From Mycosarcoma maydis (Eukaryota; Basidiomycota; Ustilaginomycetes; Ustilaginales), in assembly GCF_000328475.2 (NCBI RefSeq), contig NC_026487.1:62001-126000 (forward strand): a stretch of 64,000 nucleotides of DNA, given 5' to 3'. The translations under genes were made by a program, and so were the position numbers. This document shows positions 1 to 10,410 of this stretch, one piece after another. Every line of letters starts with the position of its first letter. Within the stretch, counting starts at the first letter, position 1. Below the pieces are notes generated by a model. That model was not told the origin of the DNA, made no database searches, and saw only the letters and a program-made list of their open reading frames with translations.

Positions 1-318
1 GATATCTGTCGTCAAACGCTCTTCCTGCACCAGTCGCTGCACATCGTCATACAGCATGGCCCACCTCGCGTCACCAGCAGGCGCACGTGCCAATCCATCG
101 TCCATCACCGCCTTGTCCACCAATTTCTGTGCTGCTTCCGGTAACCGCCGCTTCTTGTATCCTGGCAGCATGTGATCCGTAAAACGCTGATTCTCGGCGT
201 TGGCGTGTCGCCGTTCAGCTTGATGCTCCTCTCTTCCTCGCTTGATGCGTTGGTCCGATGGACGCTTCGTCTCCGACGCCTTGCGTTGGTCCTCGGAGCC
301 TGCCTTTGTCTCGCTCAT
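1..318 (-). CDS. Partial basic reading frame downstream of the DnaJ gene, cut by the window edge
   Basis: From the ATG at 316-318 the minus strand stays open for 106 codons to the window edge. The product is hydrophilic and rich in Lys, Arg, Glu and Gln, and includes the stretch RFTDHMLPGYKKRRLPEAAQ. I do not recognise it. Its ATG overlaps the TGA of the DnaJ frame (ATGA), which is unusual for separate fungal genes. A 53-nt GT-AG intron at 300-352 would instead join the DnaJ frame to this one in frame, which would make it the C-terminal part of the DnaJ protein. The donor (GTGTGC) is weak, so both readings stay open. The frame itself is directly seen; its identity is unknown. Confidence 0.4.
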   Translation of the reverse strand, partial: MSETKAGSEDQRKASETKRPSDQRIKRGREEHQAERRHANAENQRFTDHMLPGYKKRRLPEAAQKLVDKAVMDDGLARAPAGDARWAMLYDDVQRLVQEERLTTDI

Positions 319-1076
319 TGCGGCACGGGTCGCGTTTGCTGGTTGAGCACACGCTGAAGCAAGTTTGTCAACACCTCGGCTCTCTGCGCAGCTCCCAATG
401 ACATAAACACCTCGGCTACGCTCTTTCCTTTGGCGTCTCGAATCCTTCCGAGCTGACTTCCGGCGAAAGCGCCCGCAAGTGCACCAGGAATGTTGCCTAC
501 AATGAAGCCAAGCGCTGTACCAGATGCGCCACCCACCCACTTCCAGAACGGGGCAACGCGGTGCACCTCGGGTCGAAGCAGCTCTTCAAAGACGTTGGCA
601 AACACACCGTCCGCCTGTGGTTGATGGCTACCAGCTCTGCGACGACGATCCTCGTTGGTGTCGGTGCGGTTACTGTCGTTGTTGTCGTCGTTTTGCTGCT
701 CGTCCTGCTTGAACGCGCCAGGGAAGAAGCTCTGGAAAAAGTTGGCCGAGTAGCTTTGCTCCTTTTCGCTAAACTCGGATGCGGCTTCGTCGTCCTCGTC
801 GTACGATGCGTTGGAATAGAAAGAGTCGGTGCTCGGGCGCGAGTTGCGCAGCTGGTCGTACTCTCGACGTCGATCCGTTTCCGAGAGAACGTAGTAGGCG
901 TCTGCGAGCGTCTGAAACTTCTGCGTGTAGCGTTGTCGCTCTGCCGGCGTGGCGTTGGGGAAACGATCCGGATGCGTCTTGAGCGAGCGCCGCTTGTACG
1001 CTTCCTTGATCTCGGCAGCAGAAGCAGTCGCACTCACACCCAGCGTTCGATAGTAGTCGGGAAGAGGCGCGTCCAT
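315..1076 (-). CDS. DnaJ (Hsp40) domain protein with C-terminal glycine-zipper segment
   Basis: A 253-residue J-domain co-chaperone that would stimulate Hsp70 ATPase activity. The J domain is at the N terminus (about residues 7-75), with the HPD motif at 35-37. A Ser/Asp/Asn-rich linker follows. Around residues 175-210 lies a Gly/Ala segment with GxxxG spacing (GFIVGNIPGALAGAFAG), suggesting membrane insertion or helix packing, then a helical tail. The open frame extends upstream only to non-ATG codons. The ATG at 1074-1076 gives a start directly before the J domain (MDAPLPDYYRTLG). The TGA at 315-317 overlaps another open frame, so a 3' intron is possible. Family assignment is firm. The Hsp70 partner and the cell compartment are not shown by the sequence. 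Confidence 0.9.
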   Translation of the reverse strand: MDAPLPDYYRTLGVSATASAAEIKEAYKRRSLKTHPDRFPNATPAERQRYTQKFQTLADAYYVLSETDRRREYDQLRNSRPSTDSFYSNASYDEDDEAASEFSEKEQSYSANFFQSFFPGAFKQDEQQNDDNNDSNRTDTNEDRRRRAGSHQPQADGVFANVFEELLRPEVHRVAPFWKWVGGASGTALGFIVGNIPGALAGAFAGSQLGRIRDAKGKSVAEVFMSLGAAQRAEVLTNLLQRVLNQQTRPVPQ

Positions 1077-2940
1077 ACTCGCACTTGTTCCGAAGAGCGT
1101 ACGTTGCGCGTGGTTAGACAAGGGAAACGGTACCTGCTTGGCGTCAAAGCTCCCTCTATGGTCGCGGTGATGGACGTAGGTGGAGGTTGCGGGACAAGAC
1201 GCGGCGGGCGGAGGATCTGTGCCGCTTGACTCTTTGTTCAATGGCCGTGTTCGACCTCAAGTGGCCAACGACTGAAACCACGCAATGAGGAAGAGGACAG
1301 GCAGCTGAAAGCGTTGAGCGCCGCCTCCACGTCAGACCCAAGAAGCGAGCAGAGCAGCGCCAAAACGGGGCAAAATAAACAAGGCTCTAGACGAGTCAAA
1401 TCTGTGAATGTCGTCACTGCTGTTTCCCTTAAAATGATAGCACTTGTGACTGCTGAGTTGTCTGCCAAACCCCACAAAAAAAAAACCACAGGAATCGTGA
1501 ATAGGCTGGCATGTTGATGTGATGAATCAGGCTGAGTCAGATTAACTACTACATCACCGATATTCTTGTCCAATCTGTAAAAATCGGGAGGTTGACAATC
1601 TCTTCTGCACAAACTCTCACATCTCCACGCTTGTGCCTCGTGCCTTTACCCTTCCTTTTCTGCAGTTCTAGTCTCTGCTCCTCCATCGCTCTCTCAAACC
1701 AGTCGACCTTCTGAAGTCATCTCGTGCCCTTGAGCTCACGCGTGTGACGTGCAGATAATCAGCATTCGTCGGACAGCGTCTATGATCGACTAGGGAGAAT
1801 CGTACACGGTGACTGCTGATAGATGTACACATTTCTAGTGCAGGTTGTCCCTTCTTGTCGTTGAACCGAGATGTGCACGAGCCGGCGGCTGCATCGAGTA
1901 AGACAATCGAGCTTCCAACTGAGGCTGCAACGGCGATCCTTCAGGCGGGAAGCGTGGAGCATGCAGAGTAGGTACCACGCCTTGCTCTATGTTACCGAGA
2001 CCGAGATTGGCGGTAGCGCTACTTGTGGGGGCTGTACCACCGGCAGGATTGCAGGTAGGCAGCTAATTTGGCAGTGAGACACTGACCAGGAGCTACAGGC
2101 ATGCTGATGGCTTGGACGACTGCATGTAGGAAAGTAGTGTTATGCCTTGAACCAAGGTGCGACATGCACCGTCGGTCACTAATCGTGAACGGACTAACAG
2201 TGTTGGAGCAGACGTGCCGACAAGCATCACCCACAGGATAGGCACAAGCAAAGCAAGCAAGCAAGCAGTTACCGATCTGTTCGGTGCGATTGTTCTGCAA
2301 AGAAGCGGCGCAATGCTTTGGTGCAGCTTGCGACAAATGGTCGATGCAGCGCATAAAACAGCGCTCGCACTCACAATCTTGTAGCTGCAACAATGGTAGT
2401 CATCTCGATGGACCGCAAAGCTGACTGACAGGCTCGAATCGCATGCACGTTTTTAGTTCGACTCGAGGTGCACTCGGTCTAGCAGTGCGGTGCATTGCGT
2501 GTTGATGATGGGCAAGCCAGACTGTCTTTGTTCTTTGCTGGTAGCCCGCTGCCGTCTGCACCCTGAACGTCGAACCAGTCAATCCAACGTAGACGCATGA
2601 CTCTGGACTCCTATTGCGCCGCGACTGTCCACTCGGAATGCAAGAGTGGGAACCAGACCAGCTTAGCATGCACCCAAAACCAGTTGACAGACAGAAGCTC
2701 GTCCAGGCAGCCAACGCGTTCAAGCACTCACTGTCGGCGAATTAACGTTGACAAACCCAGCGAGTAAAGTGGAATGCGAGGATCGTCGTGAACAATCTCG
2801 ACTATGCATCAAGCCTCAAGGATCGAACTCTGGACGGCAGCCAGCGTGGCAGCTGAGTGCAATGGACCGCGTGCTTAGAAGCTGACGTGGGCTGCCGTGG
2901 CTTGCCGCCGGTCGGCTATTCGATGTTGGTGCACGGTGCG

Positions 2941-2982
2941 TGCGTGGTGCGTGGTGCGTGGTGCGTGGTGCGTGGTGCGTTG
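2941..2982. repeat. Heptamer tandem repeat (TGCGTGG)
   Basis: Six near-perfect 7-bp units, the last with one mismatch, in the long gap upstream of the glycoprotein gene. Confidence 0.9.
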
Positions 2983-3128
2983 TGCGAGGCGGTTCGTGTT
3001 TTGTGTCTGGCGAATCGAAACGTGAATTTGTATTCGTGATTCGTGATTGTTTTTGGATTGGCTGCAGTCACCCTCGGGTTTCCGATGATCAACAAACCAG
3101 AATGGTGATGAGCTTTGGCAGTTGTTCT

Positions 3129-3170
3129 GCTGTGCTGTGCTGTGCTGTGCTGTGCTGTGCTGTGCTGTGG
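3129..3170. repeat. Pentamer tandem repeat (GCTGT)
   Basis: About eight uninterrupted 5-bp units. This is an intergenic microsatellite. Confidence 0.9.
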
Positions 3171-4062
3171 TGCTTTGCTTTGCTGCGATACGACATTCCA
3201 AAACACCGCCGAGACCATGCCGTACCTTACCACGCCATGCCGTGCGGTGCGCTGGTTGGCAGCTTGAGCTCGATCGTGAAATATTGTGATTCGTGACTAT
3301 ATCGTGTATGCCCGCCTAGACTCAAACCGAGCCGACTGCCACCGTTGCCGCTTCGACCGCCGTGTCACTTGCATACTGTATGTCCACAACGACTGGCAGC
3401 TCACCAGCTTGACAGCTCGCCAGTCTCTGCTGGCTGCCGCTGCACTTGAACACACATCGCTATCCGACACTGTCTCAGTCAGATCAAAGTAAGCTACTCT
3501 TGGCTCTCTTGCCTGCCATTCGCTGGTCTAGCCAGATCCCCTGTAAGTTAGGGTAAAGATGATGATACAGATGCTGTTCCATGTTCGGTGTTGTTCTTCC
3601 TTCTGCCTTGCCTTTCCGTGCGTCTGTGTGCGTGCATCTACGGTGCCGTCTTCCAGTGCTGGCCCGCTCGCATGACCCTAGCCTTGCGCTGACCTCAACC
3701 GTGGTCGGTACTGTGTAGCGCAAGATGTCAGTGATTTTATCCCTGCGACGTACGCTGCCCCTCGTTCTGGTTTGTACCCGACACTGCTTTTATCGCTGAA
3801 ACTTGTTGCCGCCGGCACATCAACAGCCGCCGCCGCCCACACGCCTCTACCGCCGCCTCCTTTCCTCGTCCCTCCCTGGATTCACGCTGTCCCCTTCTGT
3901 AACCATCCTGGCCTACCTTGGACCTACAATTACTGTCTTGTCTCCAAAGCTTTTGATCGATCCTCTTGTTTCCCCTTGTCTTGCTTCTCTCCACCATCGT
4001 CTACGCCAGCATCATTCCACCCTCTTCTCTTTTTCGCCAACACCCGAACATCTCTGTTCAGC

Positions 4063-5286
4063 ATGTTCTTCTCCAAGGCTGTTTCGTCCGTTATGGGCGC
4101 CACCGTCCTTGCCGCTGCAGCGGTATCGGCGCAAGCTTCATCCTCGGTCCCCGCATTCACCTACGGTACTGCCAACCCCGACTACCCTGGTGTCAAGTCA
4201 ACCAACAGGAACGGACCCACCAATCCCTCGACACCTCAGCTCAACACGCCCATCAACCAGACCTCGGTCTCGCGTCTTGCTTCCATCAATTCCATCGACG
4301 ACTGGTGCACTTTTGCTCCTCCCGGAACTGGTCAGCCGCTTGCCGATGTCGAGGAGATCACAGTCGCCTACTGCACCAAGCCTCGTAACAACGCACGCGT
4401 CATCCCCGACGGTACCGTTACCGGTGCTCACTTTGTCAAGACGCCACTCTACGTGCAGCTGATGGCCGTCGGTGATTTCACCAGCATCGGCTTCATGGCC
4501 GGCGACGAGGGGGGAGAGCTCGATCCGCACGGTGCCACCAACATGGGCAACCCCGTCGGTGGCAATGTCACCTCCAACGTCTCGGGTCAAGACGTTTTTT
4601 ACGAGGAGTGGATGAACTACGCTTCGGCCAACCAGATCTGCTTCCGTGTCTGCATCGCCGGAAGCGAGCAGGCGCCCACTGCGCTCGAGTGCCAGCACAC
4701 GCTCGATGTCATGGGTTGTAATTTTGTCATGCCGGGCAACTATGCCGACAACGTATTCGAGACGTGCGACGGCGACTCTGCCTACCCTCCTGGTCTCTAC
4801 CCGGACGGCAACGGTCAGACTTCGACGTTTGTCCAGTTCTTCACCGGCGACTACACCGTCGATGGCACCGTCTACTCGTACACCAACGGGGCTGCTGACC
4901 AGACAACTCCTCAGGCTGCCTACTCGACACCTGCCACCTCCAACTGCCAGACCACCTCGACCATCGCTAACGGCATCAAGTCGATCGTCCCTTCCACTTC
5001 CGCTGTGCCCTCCTCCACCTCGTCTTCGTCAGCTGCAAAGGTCACCAGCACCAAGTCGAGCTCTTCCGGCTCCGGATCCAGCTCGGGTTCCTCGGGTTCC
5101 TCGGGCTCCTCGGGCTCGTCTGGCTCGTCAGGTTCTTCCGGCTCTTCAGGTTCTTCCGGCTCGTCAGGCTCGGGCTCTTCTGCTGCGGCGAGCAGCGGCG
5201 CATCCAAGCTGGCCAACAGCGCTTCCGTTTCCGCTTCCGCCGCGATTGCGCTGATCGCTATGATCGCTGGCGCCATGATGCTCTAA
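4063..5286 (+). CDS. Secreted GPI-type glycoprotein, macrophage-activating-glycoprotein family
   Basis: A 407-residue cell-surface protein. The ATG at 4063 starts a typical signal peptide (MFFSKAVSSVMGATVLAAAA, cleavage probably near residue 24). The open frame continues upstream without any sensible start. The ectodomain (about 40-300) is Cys-containing (DDWCTF, AYCTKPRN, CFRVCIAG, CQHTLDVMGCNF, ETCDGDS) and resembles basidiomycete proteins annotated as macrophage activating glycoprotein. A Ser/Thr-rich stalk follows with about ten SSG repeats (encoded around 5065-5180). A short hydrophobic tail ends the protein (AIALIAMIAGAMML), the pattern of a GPI-anchor signal. It is probably a wall or membrane mannoprotein. 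The family match is from memory of the conserved blocks; the biochemical role is unknown. No introns are needed. Confidence 0.85.
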   Translation: MFFSKAVSSVMGATVLAAAAVSAQASSSVPAFTYGTANPDYPGVKSTNRNGPTNPSTPQLNTPINQTSVSRLASINSIDDWCTFAPPGTGQPLADVEEITVAYCTKPRNNARVIPDGTVTGAHFVKTPLYVQLMAVGDFTSIGFMAGDEGGELDPHGATNMGNPVGGNVTSNVSGQDVFYEEWMNYASANQICFRVCIAGSEQAPTALECQHTLDVMGCNFVMPGNYADNVFETCDGDSAYPPGLYPDGNGQTSTFVQFFTGDYTVDGTVYSYTNGAADQTTPQAAYSTPATSNCQTTSTIANGIKSIVPSTSAVPSSTSSSSAAKVTSTKSSSSGSGSSSGSSGSSGSSGSSGSSGSSGSSGSSGSSGSGSSAAASSGASKLANSASVSASAAIALIAMIAGAMML

Positions 5287-6193
5287 TCATCTGCCCATGA
5301 CCGCGTTACACACCACATATCCATGGTCTACCTTGTCTATAGCCCTCTTGGTGTCGCGTCACGTCAAACCACAAAGACGATGACCAAGCACCATTGTGAA
5401 TTCTTTTTCACTTTTCGCCTTGTGCTCCTGCAGGATCATGCTCTCTACTAGGGCTCGTGAATCTCGACCACGCATGCTCCTCTTTTCCATTTGTTACCCT
5501 CATTTCGTCAGTTTCGCCCACATACACTCGTTGACAGTTTCGATTCGTGCCTCGTCGGGCTTCTCGTTATCCGGGCTGAAACGCCTGCATACCTTGTTCG
5601 CATTCTCTTGGGCGTGAGTGTAAAGTGTGATCTGCGCCACAACGGCTCGTCCGGTCGACTCGATTGCACATTGTGAGATCTGCACTGCAAAGCCGCTGAA
5701 AGGGCGATTTAAGATTGCTCTTGATGACGAGCACAAGCGCGTGTGATAGGTAGAGCGTAACCTTGACGCTTTGCTGTTGCTGTGCTGGACAAGTCACAGG
5801 CACGAGGGTCGTGAGTGAGTGTGATTCGTGAATTCAAAATGTGAGATTTGAGACTCGCCGTTGCTTTCCCTTTTTTTGGCCTTTCTTCTTACCCTTCTCC
5901 ACATCCCAAGTGGCTTCGAGTAGTTCTCTTGCACTCACATACATACCCACCCTCTCGACCAACGGCTTATCGGCCTGCGGGTTTCCCATTCGTCCCTACC
6001 ATGTGTGCGCAATAGACGAGGTGCAGCATCGTTGTGCACAAGAACAGTGCTCTCGCACAGCCTCAAAAACACTGAGCCCTCCTCACCCCGACTCCACCGC
6101 GGCCTTGCATTGCACGTTGGTCGAGAAGCACAAAGACCGATTTGGCCAGTCATCGTTCGCTGTTCTCGGTCACACCAAAAGTCTTTGCATATC
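5287..6193. other. Intergenic region
   Basis: It holds the 3' flank of the glycoprotein gene and the promoter of the lipoate ligase gene. I see only short non-ATG frames here, several CGTGA words near 5810-5850, and no RNA gene or mobile element. Confidence 0.6.
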
Positions 6194-7594
6194 ATGTTGC
6201 TCTCGAGACGCATAGCTACGAGATCCGGCGCTGTTTCGCGTCACCTCGCAGCAAGAATACAGGTTACTGCTTTGCGCGAAACAAGACCACATCTACAGTC
6301 AGGCTTCCATTCATCATCAAAAACAGCAGCATCCACAGTACTGGTATCCGAAACAAGGAGTCCGCAAGCGTACGTCTCTCTATCAACGAATCCGTGGTTC
6401 AACTTGGCATTCGAAGACCACCTGTTTCGCAGCGTCGACCCCTCGATACCTATCTGCTTTCTCTATCGCAACTCTCCCTGCGTCGTAGTGGGACGTAATC
6501 AGAACCCATGGAAGGAGCTCAATGCCACGGCTATGCGATCCATCGGACTCCCCATGGTGCGACGTCGCTCTGGCGGAGGCACCGTCTATCACGACCTGGG
6601 AAACACCAACTACTCGTTCCACATTCCACGCGATGACTTTGACCGGCGAACGCACGCCGAGCTCGTAGCTCGCGCGCTCAACGCTGCACCCGTAGGACTG
6701 CATCTTTCGCGCACCGATCTAGCTCGAAGTGATGTGGGAGCCTACGTCAACGGCAGGAACGACATTTGCATCCGAGTCAAGCGCGGCTTTGATCGAAACT
6801 CGACGACCAAGACGCAAGCGCAAGCGGACCAGCTCGGGTTTGAAGAGCGCAAAGTATCAGGGAGCGCATACAAGTTGGTCAACAAGCGCGCATACCACCA
6901 TGGAACCATGCTTCTCTCTGCTAGCTTGCGCAGTCTCGGTAGCTCGCTGCGCAACGACCGCGGTGAATTGCTCGTCACCAAAGGCGTGGCGTCGGTACCT
7001 GCGCCCGTGGCCAACTTGACAGATGCGTTTCCAGATCGAACTGCCATGCTCAGCCACGAGATGTTTGTACAAGCGGTGGTTGCCGAATTCCACCGCACGT
7101 ATCCGGACGGCTGCTCGACCGCTGCTGCGGTACAAGTGGACGAATCGTGTCTGGACGCGCCGCAACTCAACCAAGGCAGGTGGAAGTTGAAGGAAAACTT
7201 TGACGAACTGCAGAGTTGGGATTGGGTGTTTGGACAGACGCCTGAATTCACGCATCGCGTATCGATGTACGACGCTTCAGAGCTGGATTCTTCGCAGAGC
7301 CGCGGTTGGGGTCCGTTCTCAGTCGAGATCCATTCCAAGGAAGGCGTCGTGTTAGATGCGAAGCTGGTCGAAGCACGATTTGACGATGGAGCGGTGGAAA
7401 GGGAGGTGCAAGCATTGATCCAGGGTTTGCAAGGGAGAAGGTACGATGATCTGGCGCTACCGCCTCCATGGTTTCCTCAGTCGTCATCGTCGTCAGCGGC
7501 AGCAACTGTTGTCGATTCAGCTACAGCGATACGCGCGGAAGAGGAGCCAAACATCCGCGCCAAACTGTTCCACTGGCTGCGCACCGTGCTGTAG
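6194..7594 (+). CDS. Mitochondrial lipoate-protein ligase (LplA family, Aim22-like)
   Basis: A 466-residue ligase that attaches lipoate or octanoate to lysines of mitochondrial 2-oxoacid dehydrogenases and glycine cleavage protein H. Upstream codons are open but the first ATG is at 6194 and begins an Arg-rich, Ser-rich leader (MLLSRRIATRSGAVSRHLAAR) that looks like a mitochondrial presequence. Family motifs are in order: FNLAFEDHL near 70, the RRRSGGG substrate loop at 123-129 followed by TVYHDLGN, a KVSGSAYKL motif with the expected conserved Lys at 220, and HHGTML from 235. The protein is longer than bacterial LplA owing to the leader and an Asp/Ser-rich tail. The yeast counterpart is AIM22. 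The gene is intronless and followed in the same direction by OPY2. The assignment is strong; whether it takes free lipoate or transfers it from another protein cannot be told. Confidence 0.93.
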   Translation: MLLSRRIATRSGAVSRHLAARIQVTALRETRPHLQSGFHSSSKTAASTVLVSETRSPQAYVSLSTNPWFNLAFEDHLFRSVDPSIPICFLYRNSPCVVVGRNQNPWKELNATAMRSIGLPMVRRRSGGGTVYHDLGNTNYSFHIPRDDFDRRTHAELVARALNAAPVGLHLSRTDLARSDVGAYVNGRNDICIRVKRGFDRNSTTKTQAQADQLGFEERKVSGSAYKLVNKRAYHHGTMLLSASLRSLGSSLRNDRGELLVTKGVASVPAPVANLTDAFPDRTAMLSHEMFVQAVVAEFHRTYPDGCSTAAAVQVDESCLDAPQLNQGRWKLKENFDELQSWDWVFGQTPEFTHRVSMYDASELDSSQSRGWGPFSVEIHSKEGVVLDAKLVEARFDDGAVEREVQALIQGLQGRRYDDLALPPPWFPQSSSSSAAATVVDSATAIRAEEEPNIRAKLFHWLRTVL

Positions 7595-8730
7595 AATCAG
7601 AGCACATCCGAACATGCTTCCATCTCATTCACGATTCTCGTCGTTACCAACTGCCCAAAGGATGAGCATCTGCATTCGACTCAACAGCGAGAGCCAAAAC
7701 GCTGAATCGTGAATGCTCACAGAGCTACAAGTCAGAGTCGTGAGTGTGTGCAATATTCGTTCACAAAGTCCGCAAGACTGTATCGTAGCTTTTTAGCCGC
7801 TTTCTAGTGGCAGCGACTCGTGGTAACTTTGCCACAAGCGAGACCAACAACACATGCTGGGAGGGGGTTTTTTTTTTCTCTTTTCTGCTCCTTTCTTTTC
7901 GCATCGGCATCTCCGCCTTTTCACCTCGATCGGCACACCTCTTCGCTACACTTCACGCTGCCGAATACAGTGTTGCTGCCGAGTCGGCTCTCATCCGAAC
8001 TGATGGTCATTCGATAGAGAACTCAGCTGTCCACTCTGGTGGAACCGTTTGATCTTGAAATGGGAGCATCCTCCTCTCCCCCAATATCACATATAATCAA
8101 TCCCAACTTATCATTAGAAAAATAGTTGTTAAGAATTAAAACCTGAGAGGAAAACGGGGTGAGGCTCGGCGTCCAAGTGCACTTCTGACTCACGACTCAC
8201 ATGACTGTGCGATTTGATTGACGCTGCATGACTAGTGACTTGGCAACCTAACCGTGAACTAACTTAAATTATTGTAATCGTGAGTTTCCAACGCAAACGT
8301 GCAACACACAGCTCTGTTGCTCGCTTAGATGCGTCGATAGCAACGCGCCCTACACAGAACCCACGCTGCTGCTGTTGGCTGTCGGCATGGATCCCTACAG
8401 TACCGTTCACGGCTTGCATCTCTTTTCATCGTCACCATCAACGTCGACCTTTACTTTATCGACATCACAGCCTCTCGTCTCACCTTTGACTCAGTCCATT
8501 GTCTTTCCCATACACTCCTTTTTCGTTCACGTTCAGCGCACATTTCGCCGTTCGCTCCGAAGCTGGTTCTTCGGAGATCCACAAGCTCCATCGTTCCCAT
8601 TGTCACGCCCACTCTTGGCCTCTTGACTGACGTTGAGCCTCTCGTCATTTACCGTCTCATTGACTCGGACCTACTTGATTCAAATCACCAGCTTCGACTT
8701 GGCCATCGCTCGTATAAACCTATTCCAACA
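7595..8730. other. Intergenic region with an AT-rich pocket
   Basis: No gene is supported. A conspicuously AT-rich stretch lies at about 8080-8290 within otherwise GC-balanced DNA. Pyrimidine-rich leader sequence precedes the OPY2 start, with a TATAAA word at 8713 only 18 bases from the ATG. Confidence 0.55.
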
Positions 8731-10410
8731 ATGCGTCGCTCTCATCCGACCGCGTTTCTCTTGAAAAAGCGCGACGGCTGTGCGGTCTGCAACAACATCG
8801 CCCCTTGCCCAGTTTGCGCCGCTGGTCAACAATGTCAACAGATCTTTCGCTCTTCCTGCCAAGACTGTCCTGTCAACAAGTGCGTCGCCATCCCCGGATA
8901 CGCGGCGCACAAGAGCAGCAACTCGTCTGCTTTGGGAGGCGGTCTTGCAGCCCTCTTCATCGTAGCGCTCGCAGCCGCGGTTGGCTTCTGCTTCTGGAAG
9001 CGCCTCAAAGCCAAACGTCGTCTCGCTTTGCATCAGGATGCTATGGAACGACGCGAAAAGCTGCGCAACGAAAAGCAAGCCATCACCCTCCAGCTTGGTG
9101 GTGGCGCCCAAAAACCTCGCACTTCTGACGCTCCCAATTCGGCGTTTGCCATTATCGATGCGGATGACCTGGACAACGATACCGAGTATACTCAGGTGAC
9201 AGGCGTGCTGAACAACGACAAGGGTGGCCTGGGCTCGCTGGCTGAGCCCACCGCTTTCAGGCGCAAATCGTTTGGCGCGGCGACCCACCTTTCCAGAATC
9301 ACGGAAGGCGCCGAGGAGGAGGAGGAAGAAGATTCGCACGCGAGTGCAGCTGATGGCTCGGTGCCAGCCACGAATCGCAAACGCAACACGGTCGCGTCGA
9401 TTCAGTCGAGCGCTCGATCGCTTACTAGCGGCGCTGGTCCCAGGGTCAGTATCGGCTCTGGCACAAGCAGCTTTGGCTCGCACAACATCATTCCGATCGC
9501 TTTCAAGCCTTCGGCTACCGCGTATGGCGCTTCTTTCGAGGATGCAAGTGCGGGTGATGGTGGATCTCTAGCCGACTCTCCATCCATCTCACCACTCGTT
9601 CTACCCTCCACCGCTCACCGCGCCACGGGCGCGCCCGTGGTGCAAGTCAACACTTTGCGTCTGGGTCCAGTTCGACCCACGCGCGCGCCCGACCTGAACC
9701 TTCGCATCCCGGACTCGTCGCAACCTCATCGACCCACCAACTCGTCGCCGCTCGCTCAATCGCAGCTGCAACCGCAACCGCACTCGGCGCCCAGCAGCAC
9801 CACTTCTTACGCAGACCAAGACCAAGCCGCATACGACTTTATGTCGATTGACCCCGTCGACACACTCAAGGCCTCGGCTGCGTACTCTCGCTCCGACCGA
9901 CCACTTTCGAGCGCGACGATCAACACGATTGGTTCGACGCATTCGGGGAGCCTGTCGTACGTGCTGTCGGCACCACAGGTGATCACGCCGGTCAGTGCGG
10001 AAGGCGTAAGAAGGGTGCAGGTGGAGAAGGGGGGTAAGGCGCAGTTGGTCAAAGTGCCGAGTCTGAAACGCAAGCCGGTTCCCACGGATCCGTTCAAAGA
10101 TCCTCAGGAGGAGACGGAACTCGCTCCGCCTCACTCGAACCGGTTCGGCGGGCGAGCGCGAGGAGGCGATCGAACATCGACTGTCTCGGCGTCGACGTTG
10201 GGCATCCCGTTCGGGGAAACGCCGTTCGGCACAATTCAACCGCCGCCACACCAGACTTCGCCAAGCGATGCAGCCGAGCGATCCTCCTGGTTGGGCACGG
10301 GCGCCAGTTCGACAGATAGCGCCGTGCAGACGCGCGCCAACGATCCGTTCCAGGACCCTGCGCCTCCGTCTGAAGGCGCTCTCGCTAGGCGTTCCGACGA
10401 ATGCACTTGA
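8731..10410 (+). CDS. OPY2: Opy2-type membrane anchor of the HOG/filamentation MAPK pathways
   Basis: A 559-residue single-pass plasma-membrane protein. In yeast, Opy2 recruits the adaptor Ste50 and the MAPKKK Ste11. The ATG at 8731 is the first ATG in the open frame. The short N-terminal ectodomain holds eight cysteines at 17, 20, 26, 29, 35, 43, 46 and 51, in the CxxC/CPxC pattern of the Opy2 N-terminal domain. One transmembrane helix follows at about 70-92 (GGGLAALFIVALAAAVGFCFW), then a basic stop-transfer (KRLKAKRR). The remaining 460 residues are a disordered Ser/Pro/Thr-rich cytoplasmic tail with an acidic patch (EEEEEED) and repeated DPFxDP motifs near 455 and 540. There is no classical signal peptide, as in Opy2 itself. 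The domain call is firm; pathway partners are inferred from yeast. Confidence 0.9.
   Translation: MRRSHPTAFLLKKRDGCAVCNNIAPCPVCAAGQQCQQIFRSSCQDCPVNKCVAIPGYAAHKSSNSSALGGGLAALFIVALAAAVGFCFWKRLKAKRRLALHQDAMERREKLRNEKQAITLQLGGGAQKPRTSDAPNSAFAIIDADDLDNDTEYTQVTGVLNNDKGGLGSLAEPTAFRRKSFGAATHLSRITEGAEEEEEEDSHASAADGSVPATNRKRNTVASIQSSARSLTSGAGPRVSIGSGTSSFGSHNIIPIAFKPSATAYGASFEDASAGDGGSLADSPSISPLVLPSTAHRATGAPVVQVNTLRLGPVRPTRAPDLNLRIPDSSQPHRPTNSSPLAQSQLQPQPHSAPSSTTSYADQDQAAYDFMSIDPVDTLKASAAYSRSDRPLSSATINTIGSTHSGSLSYVLSAPQVITPVSAEGVRRVQVEKGGKAQLVKVPSLKRKPVPTDPFKDPQEETELAPPHSNRFGGRARGGDRTSTVSASTLGIPFGETPFGTIQPPPHQTSPSDAAERSSWLGTGASSTDSAVQTRANDPFQDPAPPSEGALARRSDECT

Larger units (their letters stand above)
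1077..4062. other. Long intergenic region
   Basis: About 3 kb without a gene I can support. Short open frames occur on both strands but show no recognisable domain, mostly lack ATG starts and overlap each other. Two tandem repeats lie at 2941-2982 and 3129-3170. The last 300 bases before the next gene are pyrimidine-rich (CT-rich), as expected for a fungal promoter and 5' leader. Confidence 0.6.

Noticed and set aside
1238..2723. Several 60-125 codon frames in the first long gap
   Set aside because: Most begin at non-ATG codons, overlap on both strands and show no family signature.
4920..5276. Acidic EPE-repeat frame opposite the glycoprotein gene
   Set aside because: It is the reverse-complement reading of the SSG repeat.
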